This document shows positions 11,603-21,897 of a stretch of DNA of 64,000 nucleotides, piece by piece. How positions within the stretch are numbered: position 1 is the first letter of the stretch; each line of letters starts with the position of its first letter. The position numbers were made by a program, and so were the translations under genes. The DNA lies in NCBI GenBank assembly GCA_900291925.1, contig UWYS01000022.1:307501-371500 (forward strand). The letters run 5' to 3'. Below the pieces are notes generated by a model that made no database searches, had not been told where the DNA came from, and was given only the letters and a program-made list of their open reading frames with translations. Origin of the DNA: Thecaphora thlaspeos. Lineage: Eukaryota > Basidiomycota > Ustilaginomycetes > Urocystidales > Glomosporiaceae.

Positions 11603-14076
11603 ATGACCTACGAGCCGCAGCACCTCGCACCCATCCTGGGCCCGGGCCACTCGAGCTTCCGCTCCCTCTTCTGCTCGCTCCTCGAGCCCAATGTCCTCAT
11701 CCTTGTCGGCTACCTCGTCTTCAACCTTCACCTCGCCGCAAAGTGTCTCCGCGTCGCCACCTCCTTGTACGCCAGCAAGACCATCATCCCGCCCCTCGCG
11801 CACTCCTCCTCCGGCCCAATCCAACACGCTCTTGCAAGCGACAGCGAAGGGTTGGACCTGCAAGAACAACGCTCCACCATGAGCACCACCGGCACCCGCA
11901 AGTCGGATACCCGCCTCACTCAGCTCCTCATCGCCATTTCGACGTGGGCCTTTCGCGATCAGGCAAGTAACGCAAAGACCCTCACCGCCCTCCTGGCTGT
12001 CGCCAGCCTCGTCTCGACCTGGCACTAGTGAGTAGGCCTTCGTCGCCAAGCATCAGGCACACCACACCATCTACCTCCCAACATCGCTGATCAGCTTTTC
12101 TCTCCCCTCTTCCCACCCTCTTCGCCGCCACCCCCTCCCTCGCCAGCATGTTCGCCTACCTCTCCTACTCCTACCAGTCCTACATCTCGCGCTGCCACCT
12201 CACATCCTACCCCTTGTCACCGGCCCCTGATCCGCTCAGCTGGGAGAGGCTCGACCTCATTGTCCCCTCGCTTCACCTTCGCGTGCTCAGGATCTCGCAG
12301 TGGCTCGGCTCCCTCTCTCTCTTCGAAGAGGCCTGGCTTGAGGTGGTCCGCGATCGCAACGCCTGGTGGTGGAGCAGCGAGATCTGCATCATCACCGTCG
12401 GCAGCTGGGCAGTCTTCCTGCGCAGCGAGAGTGAGTAGCTGCTCTCTATCTCATCGTCGTCGCCGCACCCCGCTGGCTGAGACGCGCATTCTGACCTCTC
12501 CCTCTTTACCCCCTTGCCTCACTACCACCACGGCCGCCCGCTCCCCCCGCCAGGCAAACGCCTCAAGATCCCGCACGTCGCGACATTCATGGCGCTCGGC
12601 CAGCTGGTTGCCATCGGCTTTGCCTACAATCTCTTCCAGCTCGCCGTCCTCTACCGCCTCGACACCGAGGACCTCATCCCCGGCTCGTCGCACTCCGGCT
12701 CCGTGACAACCACCGTCACCATACAGTCCGCCGAGGCGCAGGCGCAGGCGCAGAGAAGGGAGCTGCCGCGCACCGAGTCCGAGCTCCTCATGCCGCCGCC
12801 CGCGTCGCCGCCCGGCGCGTCCGTCACGCACACCACGACAGCGGCCACCACGACGACTGCCACCACGTCGATAACGGTCCAGCGCATCCCACTGGCGCCT
12901 CGCTTGTCGTTCTCTGTGCGCCTCGGTGGCCTGATGGCCAAGGTGGTCCCGGAGCGCATCGCGCTGCCCGTCTTCTTGCTGGGCGGCCTCTACTCGGTCT
13001 TTTCGGGCCCCGACACGCTGTCCAAGGTGCTGATGATGCACGTCTTTCCCATGCTATTGGTCCTCTACCCGATCCGCCGCATGGCGATGCGCAAGCTCAA
13101 GAGCAGCGCCGCCTTTGGCCATGCGACCGCCTCGAGCGCGTCGCGCTTCGTGCGGAGCAAGAGAAAGGTGCCGCTGTACCTCGACCCGAAGCTGGTTCAC
13201 CTCGGCCTGGCGCTCGGCAGCGTCGCGCTGCGCGTGCGCAGCGTCTACGGCGTCGTCGCCGACGTGCAGGGCAGCTACGATGTGCCCGTCTCGCTGGATC
13301 AGAGGCTATGGCAGTCGACGCGGGTCGTCTACCCGCAGACGTTCCATCGGCATCCGGCAGTGAGCTCGATCGGGTCGGATCACGTGGCGGTGTTGGCGAG
13401 CGTGGTGTCATTCATCCTGCTGGAGAGTGGGCTGTGGATGTGGAAGGATGCCAAGACGAGCCCGAGCGCGCGGCTGTCGTCGCCGGGCGTTGCTGCTGCC
13501 ACGGCGGCCGAGGCGGAGGCGGCGGTGCAGCCGGGGGCCACGACGACGGTGATGGTGGCGCCGACGAGTGTGACGCTGGACCGACTGGACCGTTCGCGCC
13601 TCGAGTTCCAGTCGCGCTTTGTGCTGGTGGTGGTGGTGCTTGCGCCGGTGTGGGGAGCGTCGGCGTCGCTTGGGTTCTACCTGGCGCTGAGGGAGACGTG
13701 GATGGAGGACGACGAGCAGTTCCAGCAGCAGCAGCAGAGGGCACACGCCAAGGCCAAGAGAGAGCGTGGTGAGGTGGGGGACGAGGAAGAGGCGGAGGTG
13801 GAGGCGGAAAAGGTGACGGGCCAGGTGCTCGAGACGCTCGAGGGCGAGAGGGTGCTGGAGATCCGACAGAGGAAGGTCAACGTGGTCGCCGCATCTTCTC
13901 CTGTGGGCGTGGGAGAGGGAAGCAAAGGCCAGGAGGGCGATACGTCGGTGAGCGGCGGCGAGGGTAGCTTTGATGGAGAGGGGAGCAAGAGGACGAGGAG
14001 GAGCGTAGACGGCGCGACGGGCGCGACCAAGACGACGGGGGCGAGGGCGAGGGTGACGAGGAAGAGCGTCGGTTGA
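11603..14076 (+). CDS. polytopic membrane protein of unknown function
   Basis: Three exons, 11603-12027, 12147-12430 and 12554-14076, give 743 residues. Both introns have GTGAGT donors and CAG acceptors and are 119 and 123 nt. I do not recognise the family. About eight hydrophobic segments are visible, for example LILVGYLVFNLHLAA, VATFMALGQLVAIGFAYNLF, ALPVFLLGGLYSVF, VLMMHVFPMLLVLYPI, VLASVVSFILLESGLW and FVLVVVVLAPVWGASASLGF. A Thr/Ala-rich insert (around residues 300-370) separates two membrane blocks. The C-terminal roughly 140 residues are charged and soluble (Glu/Lys/Arg/Gln-rich, with a possible coiled coil). There is no signal peptide or catalytic motif that I can identify. The arrangement suggests an organelle or plasma membrane protein with a cytosolic tail. 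Confidence 0.8.
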
Positions 14077-14989
14077 GCAAACGAGGATGCGGCCTGGTGG
14101 CGAAGAGGTGAGGCGTCTGGCGTCGGCTGTGGGTGGTCGAAGGGCGCAGCGGTCCGGCGCTTTGCCGGCTCCTGTTTGGATTCTCAGCAGCGCACAGTAG
14201 TAGGCTTGATGATATATGCCGTTTGTCGTCTGGATAAGTGGCCGGTCGCCGTCGCTCTGCTTTGCAATCGTCATGTTGTCAGCGAGGTGATGCTGAGGGG
14301 ACTCAACATGCTCGCTCCATCTGTTTCCCTACCTACCTACACACCACCGAATGTCAGCACAGCAGGGTAACTACTGTAACGTTACAGCGTGGAAAATTCA
14401 AGCGAGATGGGTTGTCGAAGCAAGGACGAGCGTGGACAGAGGACGACGTTGCACTCGACCTGTCAAAGGACGTTGGATTAAGATTGAGTCGATATGAAAT
14501 GCTTCTTGCCTGTTCGGCTTGCCATGCGGCGGTGTCATGCCATGTCTCTTACTGTAGAACGTTGACAACAAGGGAGCGAGGGAGCGAGGAAGCGAGGAAG
14601 CGACAGAGCAAGCCAATCGAGTACACACTCATGACTGTACCTACTGTCACAGCGGATCGCGCTCGCCATCCTCTTCAACGCCTCGCCGCTCGCCAGCAGG
14701 CTGGTGCGACAGTAGTGGCATAAGGCTTGGGTTGCGGGCAGGAACGGCAGAGGATCTGAGCTCGAGAGGGCTCCCGGAAAGCCACCAGCGCCGCGCCGCC
14801 TGCACAGCAGACAGCGGTCGCGGCAGAGAGCCGGGAGGGGCCCCACGCAGTCAGGTCGAAAAGAAGGGGTCAAAGGACGGGGTCGCGCCACGCCGGGCCG
14901 GCAGGGACGAGCGGGCCAGATCCGGAGGCGAAAAGGGCGGTGGCGGTGAACGCGCGGCGCTCGGTCGCCGTGCGGTCAATGTAGCAGCG
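14077..14989. other. gene-free stretch flanking the retroelement remnant
   Basis: I see no supportable gene. It contains the 3' flank of the membrane protein gene and possibly the degraded 3' end of the DIRS-like element on the minus strand. A short GGGAGCGA-type tandem lies near 14571-14600. Confidence 0.5.
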
Positions 14990-17112
14990 CGGAAACAGTC
15001 GGATGACTAGCGCCCGAGCAGCTTGATGGTCTCGGCGTCGACACCGGTCGAGGCGGCCCAAGTTGCCGCGCCGCGGCGGAACGAATGGCCAGCATAGTCC
15101 TCCGGCCGGAGGCCGAAAAGCGGGTGGGACAGGTGGCGCGGCATAGAGGCACTCCGGGCCGCCCACACGCGGCGCGACAACGTCGACGCAGAGCCGGGAA
15201 AGGGTCGGTCTTGGAGGCCGGGAGCGTGATGATGGCGTAGTCGGCGTGCCAAGCGACGACCGAGATGGGGAGGAGGGCGGCCGAGGTCGAGACGTCGAAA
15301 GTGACCTCGCCGCGCCGGAGGAAAACAGGCAAAAGCAACAGCAAAAGCGGCGGCTAGGACGGCCGCGTCCCACGCAGAGACGCCCAGGAGGGACGGGAGA
15401 CGCTCGACGATGGCACGGAGAAGTGGGAGGGTGATGGGCAACTTGGGCTTGGCGGGTTTGAGGCCGAGGATGCGTCTGACGCCGCGGACAGCGCGCTCAA
15501 GGCGCGGGTCGGCAAACCCGGACACGTTGAGCCCGTGGTCGATGTGCCACGTCTGGATGTGGTACAGCTCGTACTTGACGCTGTGGTACGACCGCGTCTG
15601 GACAAGGTCGGCAAGCCACTCGATGAGGCCGAGCGACGAGGCGGGGAGGGGGTTTAGCGTTGGGGCCGAAGAAACGAACGAAGAAAGCGCGGTAGGTGTC
15701 GATCGAGCCGCTGCCGCGCTTGCGCGGGCCGGCGGCGAGGCCGTGCCAGAGCAAATTGGCGGCGGCGGCGGCGCTGCAGTCGAGGCCAGCGGAGAAAGGG
15801 GGAGGGCCGTCGTACCGCCGGGCTCGTCCGACGGGGAGAAAAGCAGCAAGTGAGCCTGTGGGAAGGAGCGGCCAATCTTGGCAAAACGACGGCAGGAAAG
15901 CAGGTCAGCGAGAACATTGTCCGCCGAAGAGTGATGTCGCGCTCCCAGCAGAGCTCGAAAATGGCGCGCAGGAGCGTCTGCGTCAGCGGATCGCGCGATG
16001 AGCCCAAACGGAGACCGTGCTCCACGTTGGTATTGTCGACGTGAAGGACGACCAGGCGCGGACCCGACCAGCGCGGGGAAAAAAATGGCAAAGCGCCGCG
16101 AGGACCGCCAGGGCCTCAAGGAAGCGGATGTCCTTGCGGCGATGGCGGCGCGCCACCTCGCGTGAAAAAAAAAAACGTTGGCCGGCGAGCCCATCTGGCC
16201 GAGGTGGCCGCCGTACGCGCGCTTGCTAGCGTCGGTCCAGACATGCTCGACCATGAGAGGGCTTGGGTCAAGCAGTGACCGGCCGCACCAGGACGAGAGC
16301 ACGCCACGCCACCAGGTGAGCTCGGCGCGGGCTTGCGGCGGGATACGGCGAGGGCAGGTCAGGCGGCGCGAGGCGAAACGCACGGCCGTGTAAAGGCGCC
16401 GGAGGAACGCGCACCCAAGAGGGAAAACGAGGGTGACAAATTGCAAGAGGCCGGCGATCCGCTGCCAGTCGAGCAGCGTGGCGGCGCGCCGGCCCAGCAG
16501 GTGGTCGATGGCGGCAAGGATGCGCGCGCGGCGGGCGTCCGTGATGCCGACGGTCTGCGCGAGCGAGTCGACCTCGACGCCAAGGACCTCGAGCCGTGTA
16601 TGGCCGAGGAACGTCTTCTTCTCGTTGAGAGAGAAACCGAGGGCGGCGCAGGCGAGCGCGAGGACGCAGACCGGCTTGGACGCGCCGGCTCGTTGGTCGG
16701 GTTGAAAAGGCCGTCGGGGATGATGATGTTCGGGCGAGAAGGAGGGAGAGGGGAAATGAGCTGCGCGAGAAGGAGGTCAAGGCACCGGTCAGCTGATGGA
16801 ACGTCCAGAGCAGCCGCCGGTGAGGCAAAACGAGGGGATGCCGGGCCGTACTCCGCCGCGGGGAGAACTTGTGCCCACGACGACATGGTCTCCGGGGGCC
16901 GGAGTGAGAAGACGCGGCTACACTCACCCGTCGAAGCGCGCGCGGGCGCCGGTGCTACTTGCGGGGTGCGCTGGGCGGCCTGGCCGGGCGCGTAGGGCAG
17001 GACTGGCCGCGGTGCTCCGCAGAGAAACAGAACTCGCAAACGTGCCTCCGCTGGCAGTCCGCCGCATAGCCGGGTGAACGAGGAGGCAGCGACGGCAGGT
17101 CTGCGGCGGCAT
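14990..17112 (-). mobile_element. decayed DIRS-like retroelement (zinc knuckle, RT-RNase H, tyrosine recombinase)
   Basis: Fragments appear in the order of a DIRS-type element. A zinc knuckle (HVCEFCFSAEHRGQSC, C-x2-C-x5-H-x4-C) lies near 17030. The distal reverse transcriptase region (ALGFSLNEKKT, LEVLGVEVDSL, LLDWQRIAGLLQF) spans about 16440-16660. An RNase H-type block (VWTDASKRAYGG) lies near 16220. A tyrosine recombinase spans about 15650-15000, with YAGHSFRRGAATWAA close to its end. It is dead: at least two frame changes at about 15320 and 15160-15210, and a TAG (15007-15009) directly after LLGR where recombinases of this type usually have Trp. The residues that follow (SSDCFRAA) lack the expected Tyr. 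The reverse transcriptase palm with its YLDD-type motif is missing, so the copy is internally deleted (about 2.1 kb instead of the 5-6 kb usual for the group). Confidence 0.75.
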
Positions 17113-17143
17113 CGCCACCGAGGTGTCAGTGGTGGTGGGAAAG

Positions 17144-17169
17144 CGGTGTGGTGTGGTGTGGTGTGGTGT
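17144..17169. repeat. short (GGTGT)n tandem repeat
   Basis: About five units of GGTGT lie just upstream of the zinc-knuckle start of the retroelement remnant. They could mark its 5' boundary. Confidence 0.85.
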
Positions 17170-17470
17170 AGGTAGTGTCGAGGGGTGTCCTGGTGCGAAA
17201 AAGGAAACGAGTCGACGAGGAGAGAGGTGGTGGAGAGAAAGAGGGGAGAGAGCGAGCCAAGTGCCAGCGGAGCCAAGTGCCAGCGAGGCAAGCAGCTCGC
17301 CGCCCCAACTGGCACCCACCGCGCACGTGACCAAGCGCTGTGCAGTGCTTGTTTCGCCCGGCTTGCTTGGCTTTGTAGGCTGGGTAGGCCTGGCAGGCTT
17401 GCTCGTGGGCTTGTGGTCCTTGTCGGTTAGGCTTCTTGACACGTCTCTTGACGTGCTCCCCGTCGGCGTG

Positions 17471-18239
17471 CTAGACGGGCTTCACGGGTCTGTCGCTCTT
17501 TCTCTTTGCGTTGTACGTCTGGTAGAGGAGGTCCGCTACCGCCTACATACCGTCTTTGTTAGGATGGAAAGGTGCCCTGCTCTGGTACGATAGCTCGTCG
17601 AGACCTACGATCCACGGACTCGCGCTTCGTCGCCACGCTACGGTAGACATGAGCGATGGTGTGAGTCTCGTTTTGGTATTCTTTGATCTGTGCCGAGTTG
17701 GGGTCGATGTCGCAGTTCGCTTCCCTCTCAGGTCCAACCACACGAACGTACTCGACCAGATAGATCTTGGCGTGGATAGCTCGTTGGTGCACTCTATCGA
17801 TAACGTTGACGGATCCCCTCTCTACCTCGCGTACAGACATCGACGTGGCGAGGGGATAGGTGATTCCGTTTCTTCTTTCCCAGCTGCGCAACCAGAACGG
17901 TCGAGCGTCCTTTTCGAGACCCGAGGTGTAGCCCATCTCATCGTCGCCTCCTAAGATCGTCACGATGTCCGCATCGGTAGGGACGTTTTCGATCCGTGGC
18001 GTGTTGAGCATCTCAGAGAGACTGGACGACTTGCTGGAGAGATCAATGAGGTTCGAGCCGGGAAGTTGCGAGGACAAGAGCTTGGTGTAGTTGATCGAGG
18101 AGCGACCGGCAGCCGCGTCCGAAAGTGGATAGAGACCCGCACCAGAGGCAAAGAAACTGCCGAGCGAGACGAGAGTGCGGTTGTGCGGAATGGGACAGAG
18201 CGCTGGCATCGTAGCAAAGGAAGCTAGTCGAGCGTCCAA
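17471..18239 (-). pseudogene. decayed SGNH/GDSL-type hydrolase
   Basis: The order of motifs is that of a secreted-type SGNH esterase. Block I is LVSLGSFFASGAG, then LIDLSSKSSSLSEML, then block III ADIVTILGGDDEMGY, the strand VIDRVHQRAIHAKIYLVEY, and the C-terminal SPWIVGL ... APFHPNKDGM carrying the Asp/His region. Block I normally reads GSSFASG; here the nucleophile position is Phe (TTC), and block III has GGDD instead of GGND. About 20 residues are missing, with a frame change near 17630. A TAG at 17543-17545 interrupts the last helix, which continues in frame as AVADLLYQTYNAKRK. No signal peptide is visible at the present start. With the nucleophile, frame and stop all damaged, this is a dead gene. 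Confidence 0.75.
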
Positions 18240-19223
18240 GAAGCCGAGGGATTAGAGGGTCCAGGACGCAAGGAAGTGAGATAGAGCGACCGAGCTAATG
18301 AAAGGTGAGGAGCAGCAAAGAGTGGGGAGTCCATCCCACGCAGCTTGGTCTTGCAGCCGAGGCGATACACGCTCAGCTCGACCTCGTAAACCCAGGCCAG
18401 GCCAATACTCAGCTTTGTCGGTGTCTCATCCCCGGGTCAGCGACGGGAGGACGAGGGCAAGAAAGAAGTGAACAAGGGCTGCGTGTAGATCTTCTCCGCA
18501 TTCCATGCAGGTAGCTCCTCGTTCCTTGGTAAGCACGCCCTCTTTTTCAGCCCAGACGGAGGGGAAAAATAATAATAAAGAGGTAAATATACTGAAGGCG
18601 ACGTGTGTCTACACCGACGAAAAAACGACACGTCAAACGCCGAAATCGGGTTTGGTCACAAAGCAGGCTGTGAGAAAGGCAAGAAAGAGGGAAAAGGGGG
18701 CCAGGCCAACAGAGACTCGATGCCGATCGTGTTGTACAAGTCGTGCTGAGCTTGGTTGTTGCTTTGGGCATGCTGCCCGCTGTGAAATCGAGGCCTTTGC
18801 TTTCCTTGTCGCAGGCGCGTTCGGACGGATCGGCAACTCCTCCAGTGACCTCGTCCATAACTCGGCATTGGCGCTCCACGCCGCTATGTCCACGACTTGG
18901 AGCATGCAACCTGATCTGACCACTTGCCTCACCTTGCGTTGCCGTGGTGTGGGGGCGTAGCGCAGGTATGAGCGAAGCGACGCCGATTGACGCGATTACC
19001 CCGAGGAGGGCCAAAGTTCCGAGACCCGGTTTTTTCCCTCGCCCCTTTGCCTGATTAATTTTGCTGGGCCGTGCTCAAAGTGCAAGGAATTTCAGACGTT
19101 TTAAGCTGCAAGTTTCTGAAGCCGCGGCTCCTTCTGACGAACAACGACCAGCACCGTCCGTACATCTACCACCCACGCCCACGTTGGATTCCTACCTCGC
19201 TCGAACCAGCAAGCCAGGAGACC
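18240..19223. other. intergenic spacer, no gene seen
   Basis: About 1 kb between the SGNH pseudogene and NOP13, including a short AT-rich patch near 18570-18600. No conserved exon was recognised on either strand. Confidence 0.5.
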
Positions 19224-21088
19224 ATGTCGGAGCCACTTCGGGACGCCACAATGTCCAACGCCGCCGACGCTGCTACCGATGCCGCCGCCACCACCTCTTC
19301 CACCCCCGACGCCATCCTCCTACCGGGAGGAGGCGAGGGGATGACCAACAAAGAGAAGCGCAAGGCCATCCAGGCTGCCAAGAGGGCTGCACGCGAAGGC
19401 AAGGCGACCCTTTCTAAGTCGTCCTCAGCAGCAGATTCACCGGTCTCTACCACCGCGGCCACAACGACTAGCAAGAGAAAACGAGCCGCCGCCGATGAGG
19501 GCGTCAAGGTCGACGCAGACGGCGAGGCACCCGAGGAAGCGGCAGAGGGCGAGAGCGAGGGCGAGGCAGAGGCAGAGGCAGAGGTAGAGGCGCTCTCGCA
19601 CAAGGAACTGCGACGCCGCAAGAAGCTGGAAGAGAAGGCCAAGATCGAAGGCAAGGCGGCGCCTGCCTTTACCACGGGAAAGGGAGCCAACGCAGCGGCG
19701 GGTGCGACGGGGGCGGGAGCTCCGATCAAGAGGAGCCCCTGGTGCATCTGGGTCGCCAACATGCGCTTCAGCACCGACGAGCAGAGGCTCAAGCTTTGGC
19801 TCGAGGACATGGGCCTAGAGGGCATCTCGCGCGTCCACATGCCAAAGGGACCCAAGAAGGACGAGCACAACAAGGGGTGAGTCTGATGTGGTCCAGTCGC
19901 GCTGCTGCCGCCGCATCGGAGCTCTGTACTGACGTCCAGCTGTCATCCTTCCCCTGCCGCCTTCACGGTAGATTCGCCTACGTCGACCTGCCCTCCGCCG
20001 AGATGGTGGAAAAGGCCATCGGTCTCTCCGAGTCTCGCCTCGACGGCCGCAACCTGCTCATCAAGTCTGGCAACGACTTCCAGGGTCGACCGGCACTCAA
20101 CGCCTCGGCTGCCTCGCTGGCTATGTCGGCTCTCGGTACCGGACCCCCGCCCTCGTCCGCCTCGGCGGCGTCGGGTCCCAACGCTGTCTCCGCCGCCGGC
20201 GCGGCTGGCCTGGGCGAAGAGGCCAACGACCACGTCGCCTTTTCCGCCCTGCCCGCCTCAATCAAGGGCAAGACGGGTCTGACGAAAACGGCGCGCAAGA
20301 TGCTGCGGAGCCAGAAGAACCCACCCGGGCCGACGCTGTTCATCGGCAACCTGAGCTTCGAGAGCACGGAAGAGGGGATCCGGAGCCTGCTCGAGAACAG
20401 CGCCAAGCGGAGGGAAGAGTGGCGCAAGGCCGACAAGGAGGAAAAGAAGCAGCAGCGCAAGCGCGCCGATGCTGCCGCAGGCGGGTCGTCGTCAGACGAG
20501 GATGCCCCGGACAGCGACGATGACGCCTCGTCGTCGTCGTCGTCGTCGTCTTCGTTTTCGGACGAGTCGGAGGACGAGGCTGCCGCTGCGAGCGTCAGAA
20601 AGACGTCCGTCTCGACGACCAAGGCGAACAGCGACGGGCGTATCCGTGGCGCGGGTATCCGCAAGGTGCGGATGGGGACGTTTCAGGACACGGGCAAGTG
20701 CAAAGGCTTTGCATTTGTCGACTTCCACACGCCGGCGCACGCGACGGCTACGCTGATCGACGGGCGCAACTCACACCTCGACGGACGGACGATCATCCTG
20801 CAGTACGCCGGGGCGGATGCAATCCGGCGTGGGGCGCCAAAGGGTACGGTGACGGGTGGTCCGCGACCGTTTGCGCCGACGGCGAAGAGGCACAAGGAGA
20901 CGAAAGAGGAGCGTATGGCTCGAAGGACGGCCGCGGCTGCCGCTGGAGGAAGAGGAAGAGGTAGGGCAGAGGGCGGGAGAGGCTTGGAGAGCAAGAGAAG
21001 GGCCAAGCCCGGTGCGGCGCTAGCCAATGCGCAGAGGGAGAACATGGGCATCGTTGCAAGCGAGGGCAAGAAGACGACGTTCGAGTGA
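19224..21088 (+). CDS. NOP13: nucleolar RNA-binding protein, Nop13 family
   Basis: Two exons, 19224-19876 and 19972-21088, give 589 residues; the 95-nt intron (GTGAGT...TAG) splits a Gly codon inside RRM1. The N-terminus is Ala/Thr/Glu-rich with a basic stretch (KRKRAAADE) and a charged helix (ELRRRKKLEEKAK). RRM1 begins near residue 171 (CIWVANMRFS ... GFAYVDLPS) and RRM2 near residue 338 (TLFIGNLSFE ... GFAFVDFHT). RRM2 is split by an approximately 85-residue insert rich in Lys/Glu, Ser (nine in a row) and Asp/Glu, typical of nucleolar proteins. The C-terminus is Arg/Gly/Lys-rich. Yeast Nop13 is a nucleolar pre-ribosome-associated protein with paired RRMs. A second ATG 30 nt downstream is an alternative start. 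Confidence 0.88.
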
Positions 21089-21897
21089 GGGCCTGGCGAT
21101 GGTGCCAAGTAGCTGTAGATACGGACGCCCAAAGAGCGCTCATCTCATGGCACGACATGCTGATCCTGCGTCGCCGCTGTGTGACTGGTGTGTGGGGGGT
21201 AGAGAGAGACGCTGCCTCGACGACGCACCGAGAGGCATACGATGGCGTCTGTAGGCCTGGTGGGCGCGGTGTGGATGAGCTTCCTTGCTGCTCGGCCGCG
21301 GATAGCGCTCGACGCCGTTCGTTGTGCGTGCGACCCGGTAAAGGCGGTCCTGTTGGAGCGCGAGGCTGGGGCGAGCGCCTGAGCGCGGGCTTCTCGCTGT
21401 TGGAAAATGTTGGGGCCGCGCAATGTTGGGGTCAGGTTCAGGGCAAAGAGGCAGGCGGGAACGGGAGAGGCGCTGAGCAATCTCGAATGAGCAGGCCAGC
21501 TTTGCCCGGCCGGCGCCACGTCGCAGAGAGAGGAGAAGTGCTCCTCCATCACCCTTCCCTCGCATCCACCATCTCTCGCTCGCCTACCGCGATCACGCCG
21601 ATGCTCCGTCCTACATCGCACCATCGCTTCTTCCTCGCACTCGCCCCTGCTCGACAGCAGGTGCCCTTCTTGACGTCCTCGCCGCTTCCGTCCACCCTAG
21701 GGACATACGCCCTCGTCCCACCTCTCCCGTTCCCGTGATAGACCACGCCTTGGTCCAATCCCCTCGGGCTGGCACCCCGTTCCGCTGATTGAAGTGCAAC
21801 GCTCGTTGTGGACGGACAGGCTGCTTCTCGACTCGGCATCGCACTTTAGCTTCCCTTTTCCCTGTCTTGCCGCGCGCACACGCCGCTCCCCTCCATC
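21089..21897. other. intergenic spacer, promoter region of the kinase-hydrolase gene
   Basis: No gene seen. The last 250 bases are pyrimidine-rich, as expected for the leader upstream of the ATG at 21898. Confidence 0.6.

Noticed and set aside
15007..16446. 479-codon minus-strand frame as an intact retroelement gene
   Set aside because: The conserved recombinase core passes through another frame at about 15200-15310, so the long frame is only partly the true one and the element is broken.
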